From Filosporella fistucella (lineage: Eukaryota; Ascomycota; Leotiomycetes; Helotiales), in contig JAQJZZ010000011.1 of assembly GCA_030077755.1 (NCBI GenBank), forward strand, positions 1,364,001 to 1,428,000: DNA of 64,000 bases, given 5' to 3'. Within the stretch, counting starts at the first letter, position 1. Each line of letters opens with the position of its first letter. Shown in pieces: positions 11,391 to 23,025 of this stretch. Under the pieces are notes generated by a model. It searched no databases. It was not told the origin of the DNA and saw nothing but the letters and a program-made list of their open reading frames with translations. The position numbers were made by a program, and so were the translations under genes.

Positions 11391-12250
11391 ATGGCTGCCC
11401 AGGGCCAAGGTCTGAGTGAGTACGTTACACTTGTATCAAGCGATGGCTTTGAGTTTGTCGTTCTTCGGGAAGCTGCCTGCATCAGCGGTGCGATTTCCAA
11501 GATGCTGGATCCAAAGAGTAGGTACTCTATGGCATTTACCCAGCTTGAAGTGACTGAACATACGACTGATTCATCATTTTGCAGGCGGATTCAAGGAGGC
11601 CATAGATGCTCGTTGTGAGTTTGCAGAGATAAAGTACGTCGTTCAATATCCTTTACCCCACACAGGCCAGAAGAGGCGTAGGCGGCTTCGGATAAATCTG
11701 CGAGGCACATTTTGTATAAGTTTGAGCAGATTTTTCCAAGGAGCAGAAAAGGTCTATGATTACAGCATTTTCAAATTGATGCGTACAGAACCTCTAGCTC
11801 CAATGGAGTTTAGTAGCGACGCTGGATGACGCTCCTATACACTTGATATGAGATCTTCTGCTCCTCACTTCAATCAAGAAAATTCAAGTGATTCTGCTTC
11901 GGAGCAGTTTCGTTGTAATTCTCAAGCACGGTACAGTGGCAGGCCCTATATTTGTTGGCTTTGTCTTTGCATAAGCGTATTCGCTGTTGTCCAATTCATT
12001 TTCATGTCTACCATGTTGCGTTCGTCAGCATTTCACTGAGCTAATCTGCTATCTGCAGCGGGATCATTCTTGAAAAAGTCGCCGAATACTTCTACTACAA
12101 CCATAAAAACAGAAATCGAGAGGATGTACCAGACATGGAGATTCCACCCGAGTTGTGCCTGGAGCTGCTGATGGCAGCCGACTACCTTGACAGTGAGTAT
12201 TGAATTTCTTAATCGTTCTGTAACATTTCACTGATTATTTTCTAGCATAA
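11391..12250 (+). CDS. ELC1: Elongin C (Skp1-fold protein)
   Basis: Four exons, join(11391..11517,11585..11633,12059..12192,12246..12250), 104 residues, the usual length for elongin C. Conserved text includes V-T-L-V-S-S-D-G-F-E-F, then S-G-F-K-E-A and the C-terminal P-P-E-L-C-L-E-L-L-M-A-A-D-Y-L. Elongin C adopts a BTB/Skp1 fold and links BC-box proteins to cullin ubiquitin ligases; in yeast it works with Ela1 on stalled RNA polymerase II. The second intron is 425 nt, far longer than its neighbours. The last exon adds only five coding bases (final Thr and TAA); retaining the last 53-nt intron would instead end the protein in Ser-Glu-Tyr. The start ATG has a favourable C-A-C-A-A-C context. 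Confidence 0.92.
11634..12058 (+). other. Unusually long intron 2 of elongin C
   Basis: 425 nt, beginning G-T-A-C-G-T and ending C-T-G-C-A-G. Other introns in this window are mostly 42-110 nt. I saw no clear snoRNA box pattern, but I cannot fold it here. Confidence 0.7.
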
Positions 12251-14048
12251 TGATCCACACCTACAACTGCATACACTGGCGTTTGGGGGAACATGCATTG
12301 GCGAGGCAGACCTGCTTGGTGGAGTACTAGATCTGATATGAAATGAAATTCTCAATTTCAGTTTTCCAATCTTCATCCAAAGATACCGAATCGTCCTTCT
12401 CTCTTTCTTTTATACATCCCATTTGAGCATATGCGTTCTTCCCCTCTCTCCATGGGTCGAATGTCTATAGATGATGGTAGAATAAACCCTCCCTCTTATT
12501 CAGCCTATATCTATATTCACTATAGAGTGTGGCTTTATTCCAAAGGAGACAAACAATTTCGCCCCGATAGTCTTGGACCGACCAGCTATATTGGCCGCTT
12601 TCTGCAGGGTTTAGCACTTCCGCGGCTTTGCAGACGTCTTTTGGATTGATATATAGAACCTATGAACCATCGTTTTCACTTTTGCATCAAGCGCAACTTG
12701 AATTCTCTAATCAGCAATATAATCTGAGCTATTCTCAACACTTCCGGGCTACCAAGCATACAGATTACGCGGTCGTGACGATCAAAACTGTCTTTAATAA
12801 TTCTCGTCTCATCTCTCGCAGACTCGAACCATTTTGAAATGGGCAACACGGATTGACTACCTTTTGAGACGAAAGTGTTTTACCAAAGCAGTTTTATGTC
12901 GCAATACCAGCAATTCGATCTCTCTTAAACATCCACTTTCTTATCCTTTCCTAATCTTTCCATACCCCTTCTATTTCCTTTACCCTCGACAGTTATGTAT
13001 GCAGTCATGGGTGAATACTTATTCCCAAAATGCTACTGTCGTTAACAAGATGTACCATTCTCCACGATCGTATTTCGACCATCGAATAGCAGCAGTCACG
13101 AAAGGTGCCACTGATATACCTGTCGCTGGTCATCACCTTGCATGGATCTATCCTAAGCACCAGCAACATGGGTTATGGCTTGGAGAAGTGGAAATCAGAC
13201 TGTAAATTGAGGTTGATTATCACAGAGTCACGACAAAACCACTGCAAATGTGAGTAGCAGGACAACATATCTCTGGTAACAGGAGCAATGCTCTTGGTGA
13301 TCATTTTAATGTCGATAATGAGGGCAACAAATAATAACATGGAGGCTGCTGGTCTTACGAATAAAGAGGCATAGAATTCAGATATTAAGAGTTTCGTTGA
13401 ATGGTACATAGCCAGTTCTGCCTTTTGGCGAACTTTAATCAGTATGTTTATTGACGTGCCACGATACGAACTATGGATTTTCGAGATTGATATCCATCCC
13501 TATAATGTGTGTAACAGGCAATTGTATCATCAGAGCTCTATAGTTTTACTTGACCCCTGGAACTTGGGTGATGCGACTTTGATAGGAGGCTTTGAATATC
13601 GTACGTTACTCGGCCTGTGACCGGACACCAACGAGAGACGTTGCCAACAAGCAATCTCATAACCGCAGACCAGAACTATGGTAAACCATCTGTCAAAGCG
13701 ATACTATACCCAAAATCTTTAATGCTACAATGGATATTTCCAGACTTATAATCATCGAACCAAGCTGGCGATCAATTACGTAGCAATAATGTTTGGACTG
13801 ATGAGGCGGGACGGACAAGCCTGCCGGGTCCCCCACTTACCACCACTCTCGACCGTGGCAAGTACACTTTTTGACCCATGGGCAGTGAGGGAACAAATAG
13901 ATACAACATTCAGCTTTTCCCCCTTCACAGTTCTTGAATACACTCCCAACCAAACCTTCCAGGGCTGATATCTGCATCAAAGCATCCCTCATAATCCACC
14001 CACTGCACCTTAGTTATCGATAGCCGAACCGAGTAAGAGACTTCGAAG
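12251..14048. other. 1.8 kb intergenic region
   Basis: Downstream of elongin C and upstream of the amidase. Open frames (for example 12834-13205) use non-ATG starts and show no recognisable domain. The final part is the amidase promoter (see GATA pair at 14014-14023). Confidence 0.5.
14014..14023. promoter_or_regulatory. Back-to-back GATA motifs upstream of the amidase
   Basis: The sequence T-T-A-T-C-G-A-T-A-G contains CGATAG on the plus strand and CGATAA on the minus strand, ending 25 bases before the amidase ATG. Both fit the HGATAR consensus of fungal nitrogen regulators such as AreA/NIT2. Function is inferred. Confidence 0.35.
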
Positions 14049-15854
14049 ATGGGCCAAAACTACAAGGAAGTTGCAGCGATAGCTCTTAAACGCCGAGAAG
14101 ATGCGACCCCAAAAGAATACTTGCTTCCTGAATCAACACTTAAGGAACTCCCCCTGAATCTGACCACTGTTCCAAAAAGCTCTGGTCATTTTACTGCCGA
14201 AGAACTGGAGATTATAGAGACCCCAGCCGAGGGTATCCTACTCAATATCAGGGAAAGGAAATGGACTTCTTTGAAAGTTACAGAGGCATTCTGTAAAGCT
14301 TCTATTGTGGCTCAGCAGTTGGTACGTTTGATTGTTCTTGTCAGGTGACGAGAATCTCACACTGTACAGACAAATTGCTTGACGGAGATTCTATTTCCAG
14401 AGGCTATTGCTCGTGCAAAATCTTTAGATGAGCATCTTGAAAAGACTGGCCAGCTTGTAGGTCCTCTTCACGGTCTTCCTATATCGCTCAAGGACTGTCT
14501 GATCACGCCTCCTCATCCATCCTCCATTGGAATGGCATATTATGCCAACAAGCCGACGGAAAAAGAGACTGTGCTCGTGAGCATTTTGGCTAAGCTTGGC
14601 GCAGTCTTTCATGTTAAGACAACCGTTCCAGTTGCAATGATGATGATGGAAACCATAAGTAATATTTGGGGTGAAACAAATGGTGCTTACCACAGTGGAA
14701 CAAGTCCGGGAGGTAGTAGTGGTGGTGAAGGAGCACTTTTGGCAATGAGAGGAAGTCCGCTAGGCATTGGAACCGACATTGGTGGAAGTATTAGAATCCC
14801 AGCATCTTTCAATGGGTTGTATGGAATGAAGCCAACGTAAGTCTTTCTCGCTCTTCAAAATGTCTAGACTAATAGTCGCAGCTTTGGACGCTTCCCGGTC
14901 TATGGATCCCAGTCTGGCATCACTGGTCAAGACTTCATCTATTCAAACAATGGACCAATGTCCAAGTCTCTCGAAATTATCAAGCTTTATTGCAGGGCAG
15001 TCCTTTCAGAAGAAATCGCTCCATGGACTTTAGATCCAAAATGTGTCGCAGTACCATGGAGAGAAGACGTGATCAAACCAAAGGGGCGAAAGCTGAGAGT
15101 TGGAATCATTTCGGATGGTGATGGAGAAGTCAGCGTCCACCCTCCGATTGTGAGAGGGCTTGCTATGACAAAGAAAGCACTAGAGGCAGCTGGACATGAA
15201 GTCTTTGAATGGACACCCTTAAATCACCCTGAAATGGTCAAAGAAGTCAACAGCTCGTTCTACACTCTTGGAGCAGCTGCAATTCTAGATTTGACATCTC
15301 TACATGAAGAGCCGGTGTTCGGATCTATGAAAAACTACGAGGCAACCTGGACGAAAGGCGAGCATGGAACTCTAGGTCCGACCAAATTAAGAGAGATGAT
15401 TGTCAAGAGAAATTCTCTTCAAAAGGAATATCTCGATGCGTGGACTGCAACCGGTAAGGATGGGAAAGGGGTAATGGATGTTATCATCTGCGCAGCTTCT
15501 CCCTGGACAGCGCCGCGTATTGGCCTGACACAAAAACTCTTTTGTGTTAATCAAACCGCAGTATTCAATCTCCTTGGTGAGTGCCGACGACCAGAATGAT
15601 TGACCCTTGCTGACAAGTGCCCAGATTACCCTATTTGCACATTCCCAGTGACCTTTGCAGACAAGAATATCGATAAGAGGAAAGAAGGATGGAAACCGTT
15701 GAGTAAGCTTGATGAGGACCTGCAGGCGGATTATGATCCTGAGTTCTATCATGGAACACCTGTTACCCTGCAGTGTGTTGGACGAAGAATGGAGGACGAA
15801 AAGGTTTTAGAAGCAACCAAGATCATCGCAGATGCATTGAAGGCGTCAACATGA
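14049..15854 (+). CDS. Amidase (amidase-signature family, AmdS-type)
   Basis: Four exons, join(14049..14321,14370..14836,14882..15576,15625..15854), 554 residues, the normal length for fungal acetamidase-type enzymes. The catalytic Lys (Lys132) is in P-I-S-L-K-D-C. The cis-Ser lies in G-G-S-S-G-G (207/208) and the nucleophile Ser231 in [11 protein letters not shown], so the Ser-cisSer-Lys triad is complete. The family hydrolyses amides to a carboxylate and ammonia; the natural substrate cannot be read from sequence. No signal peptide, so cytosolic. Introns are 45-48 nt, all GT-AG. A double GATA motif just upstream suggests nitrogen regulation. Confidence 0.93.
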
Positions 15855-16817
15855 AGAATATATGTTGACAACACTATATCTTGCTATTGTATTTAGACCA
15901 CGAATGAAATGTGTATGAATCTTTTGAGGGCTGGTGGTGACACGTCCGGGAAAGAGGGAATAGAACCTTGGTTCAAGCATCGCAAACTCCTGGTAGGATC
16001 AAAGTTGGGCGTATATAGTAACTAAAGCTACATGAGGAAGCATCTCAATGCCTCATGCAGAAGTTTGTTGTTGCGTGAGTAAGATAACAAGGGATGTGGG
16101 GAAAAATGAGCAAATATTGAGGATAAACTCTGGCCGCAACGAGAGGAACAAGCCACTGAGCTGAGTGAATTTAAAAGCTCATACACAGACCAAGGATCTG
16201 TTTGGATAGACTCAGAAGGCACGCGTGCTCAGAAAGCTGTGCTGAATGCCTCTGCAACCTTCTCAGCAAGGTAAGATCTTACCTTTGTGTGGGTCAGGAA
16301 ATTGAAAAGACCAGTGCAGTGGAAAATGTCCTGAGTTTGGGAAGGCAAATATGGTATATTGTTCGTAAAAGCAAAGCTAAGCACATTGTGTGAAATATTT
16401 CGCGGATTTTTCGTTGTCGTACTACCCTCTTCAATTCCGAAGAATGTATTCAAGAGTAAGTCGTCGGGCTGGTGGCATTTGGCGAAAATGGTTGTCTAGA
16501 GCTGTTTTATTTGCCTAAATGCATCAAGAAACCCAAAAGCTGGGCAAAAACTAGAATCCAAATTTATCGGACCAAGTTAACAGAGCTATTGAAGGGGATC
16601 TCAGGTAAATTCGGAGTGTCTATCAAACTGCTCACGATAAAAAGGGGGTGTTGCACCACCACCCGAGCAGAAGCGAGCGACTTTGACGTTGCCTGGCAAC
16701 CTGAACAAAGCATCGCCGTCGTCATTGACCTCAACTCACTTTCTGCACTGTCCAGAAAAAGCCCCCACCAAACCCACCTTCCTCTACAGATATCCAAAGA
16801 ATACACCTGCCTCCACA
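15855..16817. other. Intergenic region amidase/POLD4
   Basis: Nearly 1 kb with only overlapping short frames. Holds the amidase 3' flank and the POLD4 promoter; no RNA gene seen. Confidence 0.5.
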
Positions 16818-17479
16818 ATGCCTTCAACTCGCCGCTCCCGCGTTTCCAGCGGTCCAGCTGCAAAGGGATCTCAAAAGACCATCTCGTTCGGCAGCACCAA
16901 ATCCAGCAAAACAAGTAACTCACCTGCTGCACTCAAAGAAGATAAATTACATTCACCCAGCCCGCTATCCCAACCTCCTACTACCGATCTCGATGTCGGA
17001 CATGTTTCGTCCGAGGCGGCAGTGCAGGAGCAAGCCAGGGTGGAGTTAGGTAGGGAGAAGACGGAGGATGAAAAGAGAGCTTTGAAAGTTACGGACACGC
17101 AGATCAAGCGGTATTGGCGGGAACGAGAGAACGAACGGAAGACGAAAAGGGTACATCAGGAGGGATTGGATGTTGAGGAGAAGATTTTGCGGTTGTGGGA
17201 CATGAGTAGTCAGTTTGGGGTGAGTTGCGATTTCCTTACATATTGCTTGGAGATTCTGGAAGGCAGAGAAGAGTTTGGAGATCTTAGCTAACATCTCTAC
17301 AGCCTGCTATCGGTATTGCACGCATGAAGCGGTGGGTCAGAGCTAATAAGCTGGGGTTGGAGCCTCCAATCGAGGTTCTCGCTGTACTGTTGAGGGAGGA
17401 GGAGAAGGGAAATACAAAGATTGAGAGGGCACATGTTGATGAGTTGATGAGCTCTAAATTTGCCATTGGAGAGGCATGA
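16818..17479 (+). CDS. POLD4: DNA polymerase delta subunit 4 (p12/Cdm1)
   Basis: Two exons, join(16818..17219,17303..17479), 192 residues. The C-terminal ~75 residues match the POLD4 domain: E-K-I-L-R-L-W-D-M-S-S-Q-F-G, then G-I-A-R-M-K-R-W across the junction and P-P-I-E-V-L-A-V-L-L. Near the N-terminus Q-K-T-I-S-F-G resembles a PCNA-interacting motif. The rest of the N-terminal half is Ser/Thr/Pro-rich and likely disordered. POLD4 stabilises polymerase delta at the replication fork. Human p12 is 107 residues and S. pombe Cdm1 about 160, so this form has an extended N-terminus. I chose the ATG at 16818 because it directly precedes the basic M-P-S-T-R-R-S-R start; an upstream in-frame start at 16683 would add 45 unlikely residues. 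Confidence 0.88.
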
Positions 17480-17761
17480 AGTGCTTAGAGGGTTCCAGAG
17501 AGGGCTGACGGTGTCAGATGGCTATTATGATTTGCTTGGGCTCAGGAGTTACTGGTATAGGTAGCTCGTGGATAACATTGAGCTGGGGCGTTGCACTGTA
17601 AAATACTAGTATGATTACGATACAACAATGAAGAAATATCGCATGCTTTCAATTCTGATTTTCTTGGAGTTCATAATTAATGTGCTATTGCAATTCTTGG
17701 TCTACATGCTACACAGCAAAAGGATTTAACTCCGGAAGTTCAGCCCCCAAAACCAGAAAAT

Positions 17762-19812
17762 CTACATTTGAACTTCAACACGGCCCTCCGCACCTGGTGC
17801 TCCAGACTGTCCCAAGCTTGGGAGAAGATAGGTGATATCATCCCAAGGATGTCTGTAGAGACCAGTGCGCAGTCTCTTTTGATCAAGGTAATGAGCAATC
17901 AGACCGATGCTGCGACCCAAAACGAACAGACCGTTCAACACACCCATTTGCAAGTAATCCTCAGCCTCCTCAGCACTGAAAGCACCGCAGTTACGCATCA
18001 AATCAACGAAGCAAACAGCAACGGCACCATCAACGTTCAGGATCAAGTTGTCCTTCTTCGATGTAGTGACGGACTCAACGGCAAGAGCGTAATCAAGCAT
18101 CTTGCAGCTTGGGAAGCGCTTCTTGACGAATTCCTTAACAAGCTCGACACGGAGATCGGGGTTGTTACGAGACTTGACCTTGTGGCCAATACCTGGAATA
18201 AGCTTGTTTTGCTTTCGCATGGTATCAACGAAATCACGTGGTGAAAGACCCTTGTCAAAGGCCTTAGTGAACTCCTCAGCAGCGCCATCAAGAGCACCAC
18301 CGAATCTTGAACCAATAGTCAATAGACCACTGACAAGAGCACTGATGAGATCTTTTCCAGCTCTGGTTGTGATGATTGTGTTCATGGCACCGGAGACAGC
18401 TGGACCGTGATCGGCAGTCAACATGAGAACCATCTCAAGGAACTTGCTGGCGTAGTCTGGAAGACGGCGACGGAACCAGAGCAAGGACATAACACCTCCA
18501 ATACCGATGTCCTCCTTGAAGACATCTGAGATTGGCATACCAGCATACAAAAGTTCTTGACCACGGTCATCTGAGATAGTGGAGATGAAGGCAGCAGGCT
18601 TTCGGATGAGACCAAGTTCTTGGGCCCACGAGTAGTCGATGGGAATCTTTGGTACAACTGGCTCGGGTTGGGGTTTGATAAGACCTTGCTTGACCATCTT
18701 CTGGTAGACCGCGGCAAGGGTAGATGGCATATCCTCGAATGTGTTGGGGACGAAGAATCCAGCCTCCTTCATGGACTTGTTCTTCACGGCAGCAGTCTCG
18801 AGCTGAGAGTTGGCGAATGAACCAGCGTGTCCGAATTGAACCTCAGTCTTGAACATGCTCGCGCAAGTACCAATGGCCCAAGCAACGATTGGCTTTGTGA
18901 TCTCTCCATTCTTAACAGCCTCAATAACTCGGTATTCCTCAACACCTCCAACTTCTCCCAAAAGAACAAGGATCTTGCATTCGGGGTCGGCTTCATATCT
19001 GAGGAGATGGTCGATAAATGTGGTGCTTGGATATCTGTCACCTCCAATGGCTACACCCTCATAGACACCATCGGTTGTGTTGGCGATGATGTTGTTGAGC
19101 TCGTTGGACATACCACCAGACTTGGAAACGTATCCGACGGATCCCTTGCGGTAGAGCTTCGAAGCCACAATATTGTCCATCATACCACCAGTGTTACCAA
19201 TCTTGAAGCATCCAGGTTTGATGCCACCAACAGTTGCAGGGCCGATGATGGTAATTCCCTTCTTCTTGGCAACGTGAAGAATTTCACGGGCACGCTGAGG
19301 TTTTATTAGCACTAATCAATTGGCAAAAAACAGGTGTTGCTTACTCTCTCGGGGACACCTTCTGCAATAATAGCAATTGACTTAATTTGAGGGTATTCCA
19401 TAAGCTCCATGGTGGATTGGTAGACACTTCGCGATGAAGCAAAGTTTACTACGGTATCCACATCACTGTGTTTGGCCATAGCCTTATCCACATCTTGATA
19501 AACTGGCAGGAGAGTTTCACTGGTTCCCCAGTACATCTTGCTGACGAACTGACCACCGAATGTGTATATAATACCTGCAACTGAGGGTGTTTTACGCTTG
19601 CAGATGAAGTCGAAATCCAGCATGCCTTGGACGGCCTTTGGTTGAAGACCATAGACAAAGCATCTCGTCTTGTCGTGGAAGAGGGTATGTTCAGCACGAG
19701 GGCTCAGAGGTCGGCTGGGAGCTGCGAAACGGCGGATGTTGTCGTTGGCAGACAAACCTGCCTGAGGAGCGGGGGCGCCATTGGCAGCACCGTTTGTGGT
19801 GGCAGAAGGCAT
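17762..19812 (-). CDS. acl1: ATP-citrate lyase subunit 1 (C-terminal half of ACLY, citryl-CoA lyase)
   Basis: Two exons, complement(join(17762..19294,19345..19812)), 666 residues. Fungi split animal ATP-citrate lyase into two proteins. This one has the CoA-binding and CoA-ligase folds ([17 protein letters not shown]), the phosphohistidine site in F-G-H-A-G-S-F-A (His about 312), and the citrate synthase-like domain with [10 protein letters not shown] and G-I-G-H-K-V-K-S-R. With subunit 2 it cleaves citrate to acetyl-CoA and oxaloacetate in the cytosol, supplying lipid and histone acetylation. The 50-nt intron has a textbook branch G-C-T-A-A-T. It is divergent from acl2. Confidence 0.97.
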
Positions 19813-21080
19813 CGTGAGAATTTGTTAAAAGAGACTGGTCTTTCGAGAGAGAAAAATGTCAGCAATTGAGTTATGCAAAGTTGTTGAGAGCAAAATTCGG
19901 TGATGTATAGAACAACTCAAGTGCTCGAAAGACCACACAAGAATGCAGGGGCAGTTTTGGGAAACGAAATAAAAGAAGTGATGCAAGCAATAAACTCGGA
20001 GTGTTTGGAGATTTTCAAGTGCAGCGCCTTGATTCCTAAATTGCCGTTGCAGCACGGGTGTTTATGGGGTAAGATCTTGCAGCGGAGTAGGAGCAGATTG
20101 AGGGGGTGAGAAAAAAAGAACGTACATCAAGGAAGGAATCAACAACGAAACCCAAGTCAACAGTGCAAGATGATGTTGCAAGAGAAAATTGGAATCGAGG
20201 GACAGTATCGTAAAGTCCAGGACCTTTTCAATAATATTCAGAGTAGGGTTGAAGTGAGGTGTAGAGTAGCACAAGAGGGAGGATGCTGAAGCTGATGAGA
20301 GGGAGTGGATGCAGTGAGAGGGTGAGTGAGAACGAGTATATTTCGTTGTTGAACTCAGGTCCGAGTGGTGAAGGGGTGCAGAGTCCGGTTGGTTGGGCAG
20401 TTTCTGCTAATTATGGCGAGGCGGGCGTTGACCGCTCACCCCCTGCCGGCGGTGCTTGGTGTTCAACGGAGCTTCCCAATCGTTGGGATTTCTGCAAATT
20501 TTGGTGGTGTTTGGGACGCTAAAACCACCCGATGAATTCGGTCGCCGTAACAAAGTCAGCTTCGGCCTCGTCTCTCGCTCCCCCCCAATTGATGTGAGAT
20601 CGATCCCTCAAAATCAAAAGTCCCCAGATCCACCACGCACATTACCTCTGCTGTTGAGAACTTGCTGAAATCCCAAGCCGATTCCGAATTACCATATCTA
20701 TCCTCTTTGACCAAACAATCCCTTTGGTAAGTCTGAAAATCCCTTGTCCGGATCCATCTTGCATCCTCGCATCGCATCGTTGTGCCCCTTCTTAACGGCA
20801 AGAGCTTGAAGCAAAAAGTTGTTACTCCTCGTCCGATCATCTCCTACCTTCACTTTTACCACGCACCAACATCTGGGGGTAGTTTCACTCCATCGCAAGA
20901 ACCATTGTCATTTTGACATTCCTGCCAAATCAAACTTTGTACAGGTCCGAAATCTGCTCGCAAGTTTTGGTACTTGTTTGTACCCAGATATCTTTGCAAA
21001 TTCACGTCAGCAACACAAAATTTATGGAGGACATCTTACTGACATTATCAAAACAGTAAAACCACCTCACACAATCCACA
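19813..21080. promoter_or_regulatory. Shared divergent promoter of acl1 and acl2
   Basis: The 1,268 bases between the two start codons hold both promoters and leaders. CCAAT pentamers occur near 20476-20480 and 20585-20589 on the plus strand, candidates for the CCAAT-binding complex. A purine-rich stretch lies at about 20280-20340 and C/A-rich leader sequence precedes the acl2 ATG. Short frames inside are overlapping and unconvincing. Confidence 0.6.
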
Positions 21081-23025
21081 ATGGCCGCCAAATCCATTCT
21101 CGAAGCCGACGGAAAGGCTATTCTCAACTACCACCTCACCAGAGCCCCAGTCATCAAGCCATCTCCTCTCCCGAAATCCTCCACACACAACGCTCCTCCT
21201 AAGCTCGCCTCCCTCTACTTCCCAGAAGATGCTTCAGTTTCAGCAATCCTCGACCAAGCCGAAATCTCATACCCATGGCTTTTGGCTCCAGGTGCAAAAT
21301 TTGTTGCTAAGCCAGATCAATTGATCAAGAGACGAGGCAAGAGTGGCCTTTTGGCTTTGAACAAAACTTGGCCAGACGCAAAGGCGTGGATTGCTGCTCG
21401 TGCTGGCAAGCCCCAACAGGTGGAGACTGTAATGGGTGTATTGAGACAATTCTTGGTTGAGCCATTCGTGCCTCATCCAGACGGAACCGAATACTATATC
21501 AACATCAACTCACAAAGAGAGGTATGTGAAATTCCCCTTTGAGTGGCATTGCCGTGGGTTGAATCTTCGAAAGAGGGGGATATGATGCGAGCAATTTAGA
21601 CATTTCACTCCAGTGATAGGCAAATGTACATTTTGCTTAAGAGAGAAAGTGTTGAAGTCAACGCTAGAAAAGAAGTTTCCAGTCTGGCTGTGGTTTTGGG
21701 GACTACTTATGGGCGCCACGGCCTTTTTGTTTGTCTCGGGCAGAGTCGAGACTCGGCGGGAGATATGCCAACGGGCGAACGGAGGCTAGGGACCATTTTG
21801 ATGGCCCACATATCGTCCCAAACACAACATATCCCCAAAGGCAATTTCGTACCTGCATTTGCATGTGCGCTATCACTACCGCTGTCAAAATCTAACCATT
21901 AAACCGGCCCGCATCTATCCTCTTGCGCCATCTTCCTTCCGTCCTCCAATCAGTTTACACTTTTTACCTAGCACGTGCTGACCCTGTCTCTTCTTCTAGG
22001 GTGACTGGATTCTTTTCACACACGAGGGAGGTGTCGATGTTGGTGATGTCGATGCAAAGGCTGAGAAGCTTTTGATCCCTGTTGACCTGGCCGAATACCC
22101 TTCAAACGATGCTATCGCAGCCGCTCTTCTCAAGAAGGTTCCAAAGGGTGTTCACAACGTTCTTGTCGACTTCATCACCCGACTATACGCTGTCTATGTC
22201 GACTGTCAATTCACATACCTTGAGATCAATCCCCTCGTTGTGATTCCCAACGCCGCTGGTACATCTGCTGAAGTCCATTTCTTGGATTTGGCTGCCAAGC
22301 TAGATCAAACTGCAGAGTTTGAGTGCGGTGTCAAATGGGCGGTCGCACGATCGCCAGCTGCCTTGGGTATGGCTGCCGTTAAGGCATCTGACGGAAAGGT
22401 CAACATTGATGCTGGCCCACCTATGGAATTCCCCGCTCCTTTCGGTCGTGAGATGAGCAAGGAGGAGGCATATATCGCCGAGCTTGATGCAAAAACTGGT
22501 GCCTCTCTCAAACTCACTATTCTCAATGCCAACGGTCGCGTATGGACCTTGGTTGCTGGTGGTGGTGCGTCAGTCGTTTATGCTGATGCTATCGCCAGCA
22601 GTGGTTTTGCTGATGAGCTTGCCAACTACGGAGAGTACTCTGGTGCTCCCACGGAGACCCAGACCTTCCACTATGCTCGTACAGTCCTTGACCTCATGCT
22701 TCGTGCTCCTCTTCACCCAGAGGGTAAGGTCCTCTTCATCGGTGGTGGTATTGCCAACTTCACCAATGTCGCTTCGACATTCAAGGGTGTCATTCGAGCT
22801 CTCCGCGAGGTCGGCCCACAACTCAATGAGCACAAGGTCCAAATCTGGATCAGACGTGCTGGACCCAACTATCAGGAAGGATTGAAGAACATCAAGTCTG
22901 TTGGTCAAGAATTGAAATTAGATATGCACGTTTATGGACCAGACATGCACGTCAGTGGTATTGTACCATTAGCTCTTATCCCAGGCAAGCTGGCGGAGAG
23001 TACTGTTGCGGAGTTTAGCGGATAG
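21081..23025 (+). CDS. acl2: ATP-citrate lyase subunit 2 (N-terminal half of ACLY, ATP-grasp)
   Basis: Two exons, join(21081..21521,22000..23025), 488 residues. The N-terminus M-A-A-K-S-I-L-E-A-D-G-K begins an ATP-grasp domain; L-E-I-N-P-L-V-V is the succinyl-CoA synthetase beta-like signature and the C-terminal part carries the citrate-binding fold (V-L-F-I-G-G-G-I-A-N-F-T). It activates citrate using ATP and works with subunit 1. The intron is 478 nt (G-T-A-T-G-T ... T-C-T-A-G), long for this genome, and interrupts the protein after S-Q-R-E. Codon use looks biased to C-ending codons, as in highly expressed fungal genes. Confidence 0.97.
21522..21999 (+). other. Long 478-nt intron in acl2
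   Basis: GT-AG intron about ten times the local norm, with a G-C-T-G-A-C branch candidate near its 3' end. It lies within the coding region. No complete gene is supported inside it. Confidence 0.75.

Noticed and set aside
12811..12830. Possible tRNA T-loop (reverse strand, G-G-T-T-C-G-A)
   Set aside because: Flanking bases do not pair as a T-stem and no matching A box or acceptor stem was found.
18827..19309. 160-codon plus-strand frame within acl1
   Set aside because: Opposite strand of a highly biased coding exon, a common shadow effect.
22570..22908. Antisense frame in acl2
   Set aside because: Shadow of a C-ending-codon gene; no domain.
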